Shown: in pieces, positions 9,060 to 18,201 of the stretch
Numbering within the stretch: the stretch's first letter is position 1
Layout of the letters: every line of letters begins with the position of its first letter
NCBI GenBank assembly: GCA_031253835.1
Contig: JAIRVP010000004.1
Coordinates: 1-64,000, forward strand
Direction of reading: 5' to 3'
DNA from: Burkholderia sp.
GTDB lineage: Bacteria > Pseudomonadota > Gammaproteobacteria > Burkholderiales > Burkholderiaceae
DNA: 64,000 nt
The notes under the pieces: model-generated
What the model was told of the DNA's origin: nothing
The model's input: the letters and a program-made list of their open reading frames with translations, nothing else
Database searches by the model: none
Position numbers and translations under genes: made by a program

Positions 9060-10172
9060 TCATTCGCTCCGTTCGCCGCTCAGCAGGTCCAGCTTCGGCA
9101 GGCTCTCCGGCGCGAGATCGCGGATGATTGCGTAGAAGTCGAGCGCGAGCAGCCGCTGCGCGCGCCGCAGCAGCAGCGGCGCCGGATGGCTCGGCTCGTG
9201 CAGCTCGAAATAGCGGCACATCTTGTCGAGGCCGATGCGCACGTCGTCGCGGCTCGTGACTTCGGCATCGCGCCACGCGTGAGCGTTCGGCGTGGCCGCC
9301 TGCGCGGCCGATGCCGTGCCGCCGGGTGCAGCCTGCCGTGCAGGCGTCGCGCCGTCCGGTACGGGTGGCGACGGCTCGGGCAGCGGGACGTCCTGCACGA
9401 TCCGTCGCAATGCCTTTTCCGCATCGCCTTCATCGGGCGCCCATTCGCGGCCGAGCTTGCCGGCTATGCACGCGCGGATCGCGTCGAGCGACTGCAACGC
9501 GGTGCGTGTTGCGTCGAGCGGCGTCGTGCCGTCGTCGCGTGCGGCCGACAGCGCGGCGATCAGGCTGTCGCGGCTGCCGGTCGCGGCGGCGCCCGTTTCG
9601 TCGCGGCCGTCGAGCAGCCGTTCCGCGTCGCGCACGATCGGTCCGCCTTCGAACAGCGGCTGGCGGCGGGCCGCGCGTGCGCAGTCGTGCGCACCGGCCA
9701 CATCGGCGAGCGCGTTCATGCGCGGCGTCGGGTCCGGCTCGCCGTCCGCGTCGAGTCGCGGATGCAGGTCGTCCCAGCGGTGTTCGAGCAGCATTGCGAC
9801 GACCGCAAGCGCGTCCGCATAGCCGGGAATGCCGTGCTGCTCGGTCCAGCTGCGCGCGAGATACGCGACGACGCGCAGGTCCTTCGTGCGTGCGGACAGC
9901 GCAAGCGCAAGCCGCTCGACCGTCCGCCAGTCGGGCGCCTCGGCCGGGATCACGGTGTCGCCGTACTGCTGCTCGGCGCGCGGCGTCGCGCGCTCCTGCA
10001 GTTGCAGGAACTCGGCGTCGTATTCGAGGTTCGCGCCGCACGGCGCGTCGGGCGCGACGTCCGCGAGCAGCCGGCCGATCAGGTCGGCGCGCGGCGATGC
10101 CGGCACGCCGGGCGATGCCGCGGAAGATTCGGCGGCGGCCAGCGCCGCCTGGCTGACGTCATTCGAATGCAT
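9060..10172 (-). CDS. tssA: TssA, T6SS assembly/cap protein (ImpA family)
   Basis: A 370-residue protein with an ImpA N-terminal domain, recognised by PCGANLEYDAEFLQL followed by DWRTVERLALALSARTKDLRVVAYL. TssA proteins prime baseplate and sheath assembly and cap the growing tail. The C-terminal part has the short ALRRIVQDVPLPEP segment and a helical end typical of the shorter TssA class. The start codon overlaps the end of ppkA by 14 bp and has no obvious Shine-Dalgarno of its own, so translation is probably coupled. A Pro/Ala-rich linker separates the two halves. Confidence 0.9.
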   Translation of the reverse strand: MHSNDVSQAALAAAESSAASPGVPASPRADLIGRLLADVAPDAPCGANLEYDAEFLQLQERATPRAEQQYGDTVIPAEAPDWRTVERLALALSARTKDLRVVAYLARSWTEQHGIPGYADALAVVAMLLEHRWDDLHPRLDADGEPDPTPRMNALADVAGAHDCARAARRQPLFEGGPIVRDAERLLDGRDETGAAATGSRDSLIAALSAARDDGTTPLDATRTALQSLDAIRACIAGKLGREWAPDEGDAEKALRRIVQDVPLPEPSPPVPDGATPARQAAPGGTASAAQAATPNAHAWRDAEVTSRDDVRIGLDKMCRYFELHEPSHPAPLLLRRAQRLLALDFYAIIRDLAPESLPKLDLLSGERSE

Positions 10173-12486
10173 AGTCGATGTTGACCGGTTTGCTGCCGAA
10201 ATCGATCGCGACGGTGCGATGCAACGGCGGCAGCGAGCCGTTGCGGATCTCGATCACGTAGACGCCCGGCGTCAGCGACACCGAGCGCAGCGGCGGGCTC
10301 GCGCCGCGCCGTGCGCCGTTCACGTAGATGTCGCCCCACGGCCGCACGTTGAAACGCACCTGGACGGTTTCCTGCGCTTTCGGCGGACGCGGTTGAGATT
10401 CCGCCGCTGGCGGGTTCACGGCGGCGACGGCCGTCTCGGTTTCCGGCGGCGGCTTCGGCGCTTGCGTCGGCGTTGTCGCCGGTGCCGCGGCCGCTTCCGA
10501 CGGCGGCACGTTGACGACGCGTTCCGATGCGTCGAGGCTGCCGGCCGGTGCGATGGTCGAACTCGCGCCGGCGTGCGCCGGGGGCGGGTTCGTCACGGTC
10601 GTCGCGACCTGCGGCGCGGGCACGGCGGCTTCGACGGCAGGCGCGCTGGCCGGCGCGGCGGCGACGGGCGGCGGCGGAACATCCGCGGACGTTCCGGCCG
10701 GCAGGCTCGATGGCGGCACGACGGTCGGTGTCGGCCCCCGCTGGGCCAGCGTGGCGTCCGGGATACTTGCGGGCGGTGACGTACCGGCCAGCGGCTGGCT
10801 CGCGGCGGGCGCGGTGTCGTCGGCAACGCGGGACGGCCGCGACAGATAGGTCGCGGCGAGGCCGACGGCGATCAGCGCAACGACTGCGGCGCCGACATAG
10901 GCCGGCACGCGGCGGTTGCGCGATCCGGCCGGTGCCGCCGCACGCGGGGCGGCGGTCGGCGGCGATGCGCCGCCAGACGACGCGGCCGACGCGGCGGGCC
11001 GCGACGCGGTCGCGCCAGCGACCCCGGCAATCGGGGCAGCATTCGCGTTGCCATTTCCGGCGTCCGGTACCGTGTCGCGCTTGCCGGTACCGGCGTCGGC
11101 ACCTGGCGGCCGCATGCCGATATTGTCGTGCGCTGCGGGCGGCTCTTTCGCGTGTTCCGCGATGCCATCCGGCGCATTGGATCCAGCGGGCTTCACCGCA
11201 TGCGCTGCCGCCGACGCCGCGAGCGTTCCCGCGGCGCCCATCACCGCGCCTTGTGCCGCCGCCTTCGACGCAGGCGATCCGTCCGATTCCGGCTTCGCGC
11301 CGGACACGGCGGGCGAAGCGGAGGCGGTGTCCGCCGGCGTCGACACGTTATCCGGGCGCACGGGTTGCGAAGACGGCGTATCCGGCCCGGCCTTGCCCGA
11401 AGCCGTCCCGCCTTCACCGATCGCCGCCGCAGCCGCCGCCGACGCGGTACCGGACGCAGCGGAAGCCTTCCCTTCCCCGCCCTGGCCCGCTTCGCCCACC
11501 GGCGGCGCGACCGCCGCGCCATACCCGCTGCCGGTCCGGTCGAAGTCGCGCAACCCGAGTTCCGCCGCGAACGCCGCGACCGATTCCGGCCGGTCCGGAA
11601 TCCGCAGCTGCAGCGCATGATCGACCGCCGCGAGAAACGCCGGGCTGTACACCTCGCCGGCCGGCAGTTCGCGCGACGCGAGCGGCCGGTACGTGTCCTT
11701 GATGCTGCGCACGACGGCCGCGGGCGGCAATTCGCCGGTGATCATCGCGTGCATCACCGCGCCGAGCGCATAGAGGTCGGTCCATGGTCCCTGGCTGAAC
11801 GCGGGATCGTCGGTGTACTGCTCGATCGGCGCGTAGCCCGGCTTGATCATCATCGCGCCGTCGTCGACCATGTCGCCGATCCGTTTGCGCGCCGCGCCGA
11901 AGTCGAGCAGGATCGCGCTGCCGTTCGGGCGGATCAGCACGTTGTCGAGCGCGACGTCGCGATGGAAGCACTGCGCGCGATGCAGCGTGTCGAGCGCGCC
12001 GAGCAGCGCGCCGACGATGTTGCGCAACTGCGTCTCGCTGATCCGCATCCCGCCGTCGAGCAGCTGCTTGAGCGTGCGCCCTTCGTAGAACGGCATCACC
12101 ATGTACGCGGTGCCGTGGCTTTCCCAGAAGTGCAGGACCTTGACGAGCCCCGGATGATCGAACTGCGCGAGCAGGCGCGCCTCGTTGAGGAACGCGCCGC
12201 GCCCCGCGTCGAACGCCTGCGCGAACCGCTCCGAACGCAGCGACACCGTGTAGTCGCCGCCGCGCGTCGCGAGCATCGACGGCATGTATTCCTTGATCGC
12301 GACCGCGCGCCGCAACGTGCGGTCGAATGCGCGATAGACGATGCCGAAACCGCCGATGCCCAGCACCTCGTCGAGCTGCAGCTCGCCGAGGCGATGGCCG
12401 AGCGGCAGCGGCCGCACCGTGAATTCGGATGCGTCGCCGCGTGTCGCCGTGTCGTGCTCGTTGTCTCTCGATCCAGCGTCCTTCAT
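10159..12486 (-). CDS. ppkA: PpkA-like T6SS serine/threonine kinase with C-terminal PEGA-like domain
   Basis: A 775-residue Hanks-type kinase. The kinase domain fills about residues 30-310, with a glycine loop GIGGFG at 43-48, Lys65 in VAIKEY, the catalytic loop HRDVALDN at 175-182 (HRDxxxxN with Asp177 and Asn182) and DFG at 195-197, so all catalytic residues are present. A low-complexity Ala/Gly/Pro region and one membrane segment (YVGAAVVALIAVGLAATYL) follow, then a periplasmic Pro-rich region and a small domain like PEGA folds (DIYVNGARRGASPP). ATG 12486 is preferred over GTG codons just upstream because AGGTGG precedes it. It likely phosphorylates the FHA protein TagH to license firing, opposed by TagF. 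Confidence 0.88.
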   Translation of the reverse strand: MKDAGSRDNEHDTATRGDASEFTVRPLPLGHRLGELQLDEVLGIGGFGIVYRAFDRTLRRAVAIKEYMPSMLATRGGDYTVSLRSERFAQAFDAGRGAFLNEARLLAQFDHPGLVKVLHFWESHGTAYMVMPFYEGRTLKQLLDGGMRISETQLRNIVGALLGALDTLHRAQCFHRDVALDNVLIRPNGSAILLDFGAARKRIGDMVDDGAMMIKPGYAPIEQYTDDPAFSQGPWTDLYALGAVMHAMITGELPPAAVVRSIKDTYRPLASRELPAGEVYSPAFLAAVDHALQLRIPDRPESVAAFAAELGLRDFDRTGSGYGAAVAPPVGEAGQGGEGKASAASGTASAAAAAAIGEGGTASGKAGPDTPSSQPVRPDNVSTPADTASASPAVSGAKPESDGSPASKAAAQGAVMGAAGTLAASAAAHAVKPAGSNAPDGIAEHAKEPPAAHDNIGMRPPGADAGTGKRDTVPDAGNGNANAAPIAGVAGATASRPAASAASSGGASPPTAAPRAAAPAGSRNRRVPAYVGAAVVALIAVGLAATYLSRPSRVADDTAPAASQPLAGTSPPASIPDATLAQRGPTPTVVPPSSLPAGTSADVPPPPVAAAPASAPAVEAAVPAPQVATTVTNPPPAHAGASSTIAPAGSLDASERVVNVPPSEAAAAPATTPTQAPKPPPETETAVAAVNPPAAESQPRPPKAQETVQVRFNVRPWGDIYVNGARRGASPPLRSVSLTPGVYVIEIRNGSLPPLHRTVAIDFGSKPVNIDYAFE

Positions 12487-12558
12487 GTCCACCACCTCTC
12501 GAAACCGCGTCCTTTCCGCCTGCCGCGCGTGGCGGCCCGCCGACCGTCACCCGCGCCG

Positions 12559-13242
12559 CTAGCCGCCGCCGAACAGCGTCAGGAACAGCGCGTTGTCGGG
12601 CGTGCCCGTATGCGCGTGCGTGCGCAGCGGCGATCCGTCCGCGCGGTTGGTCCACCAGAAGCTGGTGCCGCCGTGCGGATCGAAATAGCCGGACAGCCCG
12701 GGCCAGGCGGCCGGCGCCGGCCGTTCCGGCAGCGCTGCCGGCGCGCCGTCGGCGAGAGCCGCCGCGTCGCGGCCGACGTCCGGCGCGAGCCGCACGCGCT
12801 CGAGCGTCCGCTCGAGATCGCCCGGCGCGCGCGCATGGCGGATCGCGTCGAGCAACGCATGGCCGACCTGCCAGTAGAACGTGTCGGCGGCGTCCGGCAG
12901 CCCGTTCCAGTAATCGGCCGCGCGCATCGGCAGCGTGACGATCACCGGGTAATAGCGCCCCACGCGGTCGCAGCTCGGCGCGAGGCAGCCCGACTGCACG
13001 CACGACGCGCCGGCGCCCGCCGGGATCAGGAAATTCCAGACCGGCGCGACCGTGTAGTGGCGCTCGATCTCGTCGGTGCCGCGCTGGCGCATCGCGGCCA
13101 TCCCCTGCTGGAGCCAGCGTTCCCACCACAGCGCGAGCGCATGCGGCAGCCGGCTGTTCACGAAGTCGCCGGCACCGGGAATCTTCCCGTACCAGGCCGG
13201 CGCGCCGCCGTCGGCGCGCGCGAGCGGCGGTGTCGGGCTCAT
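12559..13242 (-). CDS. tagF: TagF, T6SS-associated repressor protein
   Basis: A 227-residue protein with the TagF signature at its N-terminus (WYGKIPGAGDFVNSRLP) and the conserved GVWNFLxP-like segment APVWNFLIPAGAG, plus a GRYYPVIVTLP motif. In Pseudomonas aeruginosa, TagF blocks T6SS activation post-translationally, in part independently of PpkA, through the FHA protein. ATG 13242 is chosen because it overlaps the tssM stop by 4 bp; a second in-frame ATG lies five codons upstream. No PppA phosphatase domain is fused here. Confidence 0.9.
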   Translation of the reverse strand: MSPTPPLARADGGAPAWYGKIPGAGDFVNSRLPHALALWWERWLQQGMAAMRQRGTDEIERHYTVAPVWNFLIPAGAGASCVQSGCLAPSCDRVGRYYPVIVTLPMRAADYWNGLPDAADTFYWQVGHALLDAIRHARAPGDLERTLERVRLAPDVGRDAAALADGAPAALPERPAPAAWPGLSGYFDPHGGTSFWWTNRADGSPLRTHAHTGTPDNALFLTLFGGG

Positions 13243-16200
13243 GGCTTCGGAGGGCATGTAAAGGACTCCATCTGGGGCAGTCGGAACGGGTTGCGGACAC
13301 TGCCCGCATTCACCTGCAGCACGATCGGTTTGCCGTCGACCGTGAAGCGCGCAATCATCTGGTCCGAGCCGCGCCCGGCCGACACGGCCGCGCGGTCGAA
13401 CAGCCGGTGCAGCGCCCACGGCCCGTCGGTCGAGAAGCCGTCGGTCGCGCCGGCCTGCCCCGACACCTGCAGCCGCACCTGGTTGCTGCCGCGCGGGCCC
13501 GGCCAGTCGACCGCGCTCTGCACGAGCGGGCCGTGCGCGTAGCGGACGATCTGTCCGTCGACGTCGAGCACCATCTCGGTGATCGACGGGTCCATTTCGA
13601 GCGGCTGGACCTGCACCTTCAACTGCGCGGTGCGGGCGCCGCCGCCGAAATAGACGTCGCGGATCACCGCGGCCTTCTCGAACGACGCCAGCATCGCCGC
13701 GGCCGACGGATCGGCGTCCGCATTGCGGTTCGCGAAGCGCCACGGGTGCGACGTCGTATCGACGATCGACTGCAGGTTCTTCTGGAAGAAGTCGTCCATC
13801 AGCCCGCCCGGCGCGAACATCTGCGCGAAATCGGCCGGCGCGACGTCGCGCGACGCCCCGCGCGCGAACGGATAGCGGCCGGCGATCGCCTGCCGGCAGA
13901 AGTCGCCGACGTTCGCGCCGGCGCGCTGCGCGACGCTGCGCTGTTCGACGGTCGCGACGCTGCCGTTCGCGACGTTCGACAGGTCGTCGAGCACTTCGCG
14001 GAACGGCGTCGGCAGCCGGCCGGCCTGTGCGCGCAGCCGTGCGGGGGCGTCCGACGGCGGCGGTTGCGCGCCGCTCCGCAGCGCATCGTCGGTGGCCGTC
14101 AGGTACGTGTACAGCGCGTCGATCGATTTCAGCACCGCGTCGAACGCCTGCGCCTGGTCGCCGCTGCCCGGTGCGAATGCGCGCAACCCGGCGAAGTGGC
14201 TGTCGACCACCTGCTCGGGACTCGCGGGCGCCGCCGCGGACGGGTTCGCGTCGCTCGCCTGCCCCGCGAAGATCTGCGACAGCGAGCTGCGCGCCTCGTC
14301 GACCTTGTCCTGCGCCCGCGACGCCAGATTGCGTGCGCCGCCCGGCGCGTCGCCCAGTGCGGTGTCGCGCGCGAGCGCCACCATCAGCCGCGTGAGCGGC
14401 GAATCGGCCGACGACAGCGCACGCGCGACCTGGATGCTCTGCGCGAGCGTCGCCGTGCGCTGCAGCTTGATGTCGGCGAGATAGTCGTCCCAGATCTTCA
14501 GGTAGTCGTTCAGGTAGAGCTGGCGGATGTCGCGTGCCCACGCGGCCGCGTCGTTCGGCCCGGGGATCTCGGACAGGCCGAGGTTCAGCACCCACACTTC
14601 CTCGCGCCCGTACGCTTCGACCTCGCCGGCCAGGCGCGGCGCGAACACGTTGCGATAGCCGTTGCGCGTATAGAAGCCCGGTACGCCTTCCGACAGCGGC
14701 TTGCCGCCCTGGCGGCGGAACACCAGCGACGCGTCGGGGCCGACCGCGCGCGCGACGCTGAAGTCGAACGCCGATGTCGCCGGGCGCAGCGTGCGCGTGA
14801 GCTGCCGGTACAGCCGCTGCGAGAAAGGCACCTGCCGCAGCCGGTCGCGCACGTCGGCCACGAGCCGCTCGTTCATCGGATAGGGCGACACCGCGACGCG
14901 GCTGCCGAACAGCGCGGCGAGATGCGCGCGCAGCGCCGCACGTTCGGCCGGCGAAAAATCGGGCGGCAGCGAGCGCTCCATTTCGAGATCGACGACGGCC
15001 TGCACGAACGCCGGATCGTAGTGCGCGCTGTCGTACAGCATCAGGTACGCCTTCAGCGCCGCATACGCGTATTCGGTCTCGTCGGGCCGCGCGTCGCGCA
15101 GCGCGGCTTCCATCCGGCTCGCGGCGATCGGCAGCAGCACGTCCTCGAGCGCGCGCCGGTACACGGCGTCGACGGCCTCGTCGATCTTCTCGCCCTGGAA
15201 CAGCCCCCACCGGTACGCGAGCGGCGGATGCTGCAGGTCGACGCCGCCGGCATTCGCGAGCCCGCCGAGCGCGTCGAGCACCGGCAGCAGCCGCGCGATG
15301 TCGGACGCATCGGAGAATTTCGCGCCGGCGATCTGCGAATCGACGGCCGGCACGCGCGCGGCGATCTGGTCGAGATACGCGCGGTTGTTCGCATAGCTGC
15401 GCAGCCACGCGGCCAGCACGGCCACGCACACCAGCGCGAGCAGCACGTAGCCGGCGATCTGCAGCACGCGCCGCTTCTGGTGCCAGCGCAGGTCGCTGCC
15501 GGCGAGCGCGGCTTCGCGGAAGATGTGTTCCTGCAACAGCGACTTCAGGAAGAAGCTGCGCCCGGTCGAGCCGACCTGCGCGACCGGCGGCACGCCTTCG
15601 ATCTTCAGGAAGCGCTTGATGCCGCTCATCACGCGATCGAACGCGGTGCCCTCCTGCGTGCCGCTCGTCAGGTAGACGCCGCGCAGCATCGGCATCGGCT
15701 CGTAGCTCGACACCGAAAACACTTCGGCGACGAACTGGCCGAGCATGTCCTGCAGGTCGGCGATCTGCTGCGGCAGCAGGTACGTCATCTCGCGCTGGCG
15801 CGCGTCGGTCTGCGCGGCGAGCAGTTCGGGCAGCCCGTCGTTCAGCCGCTGGTGCAGCAGCCGGTATTCGCGGTCGAACGCCGCGCGCAGGTCGAAGCCC
15901 GGCGCCTCGCTCTGCGCGAGCGGGAACGTGAAGCCCCACACCTGCGCGCATTCCGTGCGGCCGTACGCACCGAAATACTCGGCGAAGCCGGCCAGCAGGT
16001 CGGCCTTCGTCACGAGCAGGTACACGGGAAAGCGGATGCCGAGCTGCGCGCGCAATTCGAGCAGCCGCTTGCGCAGCACCATCGCGTGCTGCGTGCGTTC
16101 GGCTTCCGACGCGCCGAGCAGGTCGGCGACGCTGATCGTCAGCATCGCGCCGTTCAGCGGCTGGCGCGTGCGGTATTTCTTCAGCAGCTCGACGAAGCCT

Positions 16201-16865
16201 TTCCACTCGGCCTCGTCGAGCGCGCGATTGCCTTCGTGCGTCGTGTAGCGGCCGGCCGTGTCGATCAGCACGGCATCGTTCGTGAACCACCAGTCGCAAT
16301 GCCGCGTGCCGCCCACGCCGCGTATCGCCGCGCGGCCGAACTGTTCGGCGAGCGGGAAGCTGAGCCCGGAATTGACGAGCGCGGTGGTCTTGCCCGAACC
16401 GGGCGCGCCGATGAACACGTACCACGGCAACTGGTACAGGTACTGGCGCGACATCCGGTCGAACCAGCGCGGCAGGCCCTTGCGCACGGTATCGGCCTGC
16501 CCGAAGCGGACCTTCTTCAGCAGCGTCGCGGCTTCGTCGAAGCGGCTGCGCAGCTCGTCGAGCTGCGCCTTGGCCGGATCGTCGGCGGTGGCCGGCCCCG
16601 GCGCGGCTTCGCGCAACTGGTTCAGCAACTGCGCGTTGAGGCGGCCGGCGCGCCAGCCGCGCCATGCGACGCGCGCGCCCCACGCGATGAACAGCACCGC
16701 GATCGTCAGCCCGCGCGCCCAGCCGCTTTCGAGCGGCCGGATCTCGGCGAACGCGAACAGCGGGCCCGCGAGCCACACGAAGCACGCAAGCACGACGAGA
16801 CCGGCGAAGGTCCAGATTTCCCGCGACGGCAACGGCCGGACGAAACGCGCGACAGCCTGGTTCAT
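13239..16865 (-). CDS. tssM: TssM, T6SS inner-membrane complex protein (IcmF family)
   Basis: A 1208-residue IcmF-family protein that bridges the inner membrane and periplasm in the TssJLM complex. Two N-terminal membrane helices (about 18-38 and 52-66) precede a cytoplasmic domain with an intact Walker A GAPGSGKT at 153-160. A third helix (AGYVLLALVCVAVLAAWL) anchors the large periplasmic region, and the C-terminus includes the conserved SWRFxxR-like stretch HPWRFANRNADADPSAAA. The start MNQAVARF is used because GGAG lies before it and it follows the tssL stop by 1 bp. The intact Walker A suggests nucleotide-dependent TssM. Confidence 0.96.
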   Translation of the reverse strand: MNQAVARFVRPLPSREIWTFAGLVVLACFVWLAGPLFAFAEIRPLESGWARGLTIAVLFIAWGARVAWRGWRAGRLNAQLLNQLREAAPGPATADDPAKAQLDELRSRFDEAATLLKKVRFGQADTVRKGLPRWFDRMSRQYLYQLPWYVFIGAPGSGKTTALVNSGLSFPLAEQFGRAAIRGVGGTRHCDWWFTNDAVLIDTAGRYTTHEGNRALDEAEWKGFVELLKKYRTRQPLNGAMLTISVADLLGASEAERTQHAMVLRKRLLELRAQLGIRFPVYLLVTKADLLAGFAEYFGAYGRTECAQVWGFTFPLAQSEAPGFDLRAAFDREYRLLHQRLNDGLPELLAAQTDARQREMTYLLPQQIADLQDMLGQFVAEVFSVSSYEPMPMLRGVYLTSGTQEGTAFDRVMSGIKRFLKIEGVPPVAQVGSTGRSFFLKSLLQEHIFREAALAGSDLRWHQKRRVLQIAGYVLLALVCVAVLAAWLRSYANNRAYLDQIAARVPAVDSQIAGAKFSDASDIARLLPVLDALGGLANAGGVDLQHPPLAYRWGLFQGEKIDEAVDAVYRRALEDVLLPIAASRMEAALRDARPDETEYAYAALKAYLMLYDSAHYDPAFVQAVVDLEMERSLPPDFSPAERAALRAHLAALFGSRVAVSPYPMNERLVADVRDRLRQVPFSQRLYRQLTRTLRPATSAFDFSVARAVGPDASLVFRRQGGKPLSEGVPGFYTRNGYRNVFAPRLAGEVEAYGREEVWVLNLGLSEIPGPNDAAAWARDIRQLYLNDYLKIWDDYLADIKLQRTATLAQSIQVARALSSADSPLTRLMVALARDTALGDAPGGARNLASRAQDKVDEARSSLSQIFAGQASDANPSAAAPASPEQVVDSHFAGLRAFAPGSGDQAQAFDAVLKSIDALYTYLTATDDALRSGAQPPPSDAPARLRAQAGRLPTPFREVLDDLSNVANGSVATVEQRSVAQRAGANVGDFCRQAIAGRYPFARGASRDVAPADFAQMFAPGGLMDDFFQKNLQSIVDTTSHPWRFANRNADADPSAAAMLASFEKAAVIRDVYFGGGARTAQLKVQVQPLEMDPSITEMVLDVDGQIVRYAHGPLVQSAVDWPGPRGSNQVRLQVSGQAGATDGFSTDGPWALHRLFDRAAVSAGRGSDQMIARFTVDGKPIVLQVNAGSVRNPFRLPQMESFTCPPKP

Positions 16866-16866
16866 G

Positions 16867-18186
16867 TCAGTTCGCTCCTTGCGTCGCGCCGACGGCGGCA
16901 CTGCCGGGCGCCGGGAGCAGCGTGATCTCGACGCGCCGGTTCAGCGCGCGGTTCGCGGGCGAATCGTTCGGCGCGACCGGATCGAGCGTGCCGCGCCCTT
17001 CCGCCGCCAGCCGCTCCGGATGGTCGAGCCGCGCGGCGATCATGGTGCGCACGGCTTCCGCGCGTTCGCGCGACAGGTCCCAGTTCGATGCAAAGCGCGC
17101 CGTGTGCACGGGCGTGTCGTCGGTGTAGCCGGTCACGCGCACGTTGCCGGGCACCTTGTTCAGCGCATCGGCGACGCGCGCGAGCACCGGCGCGTAACGG
17201 TCGATCACCGACGTCGAGCCGGACTTGAACAGCCCGTCGCCGCGCAGCACGATCACGCTGCGATCGGCATCGTCGCGCACCGACACGAGGCCGGCCGCGA
17301 TCTCGGGTGCGAGGAACTTCGCGATCCGCGGCGCCGGCGCCGGGCGCGGCGGCGCCTGCGCGGGCTGCAGCTTCGGCACGTGCAGCGCGTCGATCGACGC
17401 GAACAGCCGGTCCGAATGCCCGGCGAGCGCGATGCGCAGCCCGACGAACAGGCCGAAGCCGATCAGCAGCGCGAGCGCTACGCACACCCACAGCGGCACG
17501 ACGAAGCGGCGGGCCACATCGCGCGTGACGACGTCGCGCCAGTGCGGCGACAGCGCCGGCTCGAATTCGCCGCGCACCGAGCGGATCGTCAGCGCGAGCT
17601 GGTGGCGCAGCGCGTCGAGCTGCGCATGGCCGTTGTCGAGCACGCGATAGCGGCCCTCGAAGCCGAGCGCGAGACAGAAATACAGCAGCTCGAGCAGGTC
17701 GAGATGCTGGCGCGGCTGCTGCGACAGCCGTTCGAGCAGGTGGAAGAACTTCTCGCCGCCCCAGGTCTCGTTGTGGAACGACACGAGCAGGCTGTGCGAC
17801 GACCACACGCTGCCGCCCCACGGCGTCAGCGCGGCCGCCTCGTCGAGCGCCGTGCACAGGCAGTAGCGGGCGCCGATGATCGCCTCGGACGGCACGCCGG
17901 CTTCCTGCGCGCGCACCTCGAACTGCCGGATCTCGACGACGAGGTGCTCGCGCAGCCACGCCGGATTCGGATGGTGGACGGTCGAGCGGATCTGCGGCAC
18001 AAGATTGAGCAGCGGGTTCGCGGCCGCGACGAGCGGATTCGTGCCGCTCGCGGCCCAGCGGCCCGGCCGCGGCTGCGTGGCCGTCGGCCCGGCCGTGCCC
18101 GACGCGGCAGCCGGATGCATGCCGCCCGGATTCGGCGGCACGAATCCGCCGGCGCCGGCGGAGATCGGATCGGAAGAAGAATTCAT
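16867..18186 (-). CDS. tssL: TssL with C-terminal OmpA peptidoglycan-binding domain
   Basis: A 439-residue DotU/IcmH-family inner-membrane protein. After a Pro/Gly-rich N-terminus (1-70) comes the cytoplasmic DotU domain (about 75-225), with RYCLCTALDEAA at 107-118 and the TWGGEKFF motif. A membrane helix at about 228-250 follows, then an OmpA-like periplasmic domain (about 305-430) with VTGYTDDTPVHTARF and NRALNRRVEI. In specialised TssL proteins the OmpA domain anchors the complex to peptidoglycan; where TssL lacks it, TagL or another protein provides this. It sits 15 bp after tssK and 1 bp before tssM. Confidence 0.96.
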   Translation of the reverse strand: MNSSSDPISAGAGGFVPPNPGGMHPAAASGTAGPTATQPRPGRWAASGTNPLVAAANPLLNLVPQIRSTVHHPNPAWLREHLVVEIRQFEVRAQEAGVPSEAIIGARYCLCTALDEAAALTPWGGSVWSSHSLLVSFHNETWGGEKFFHLLERLSQQPRQHLDLLELLYFCLALGFEGRYRVLDNGHAQLDALRHQLALTIRSVRGEFEPALSPHWRDVVTRDVARRFVVPLWVCVALALLIGFGLFVGLRIALAGHSDRLFASIDALHVPKLQPAQAPPRPAPAPRIAKFLAPEIAAGLVSVRDDADRSVIVLRGDGLFKSGSTSVIDRYAPVLARVADALNKVPGNVRVTGYTDDTPVHTARFASNWDLSRERAEAVRTMIAARLDHPERLAAEGRGTLDPVAPNDSPANRALNRRVEITLLPAPGSAAVGATQGAN

Positions 18187-18201
18187 CGCGTCGCCCCGGC
18201 G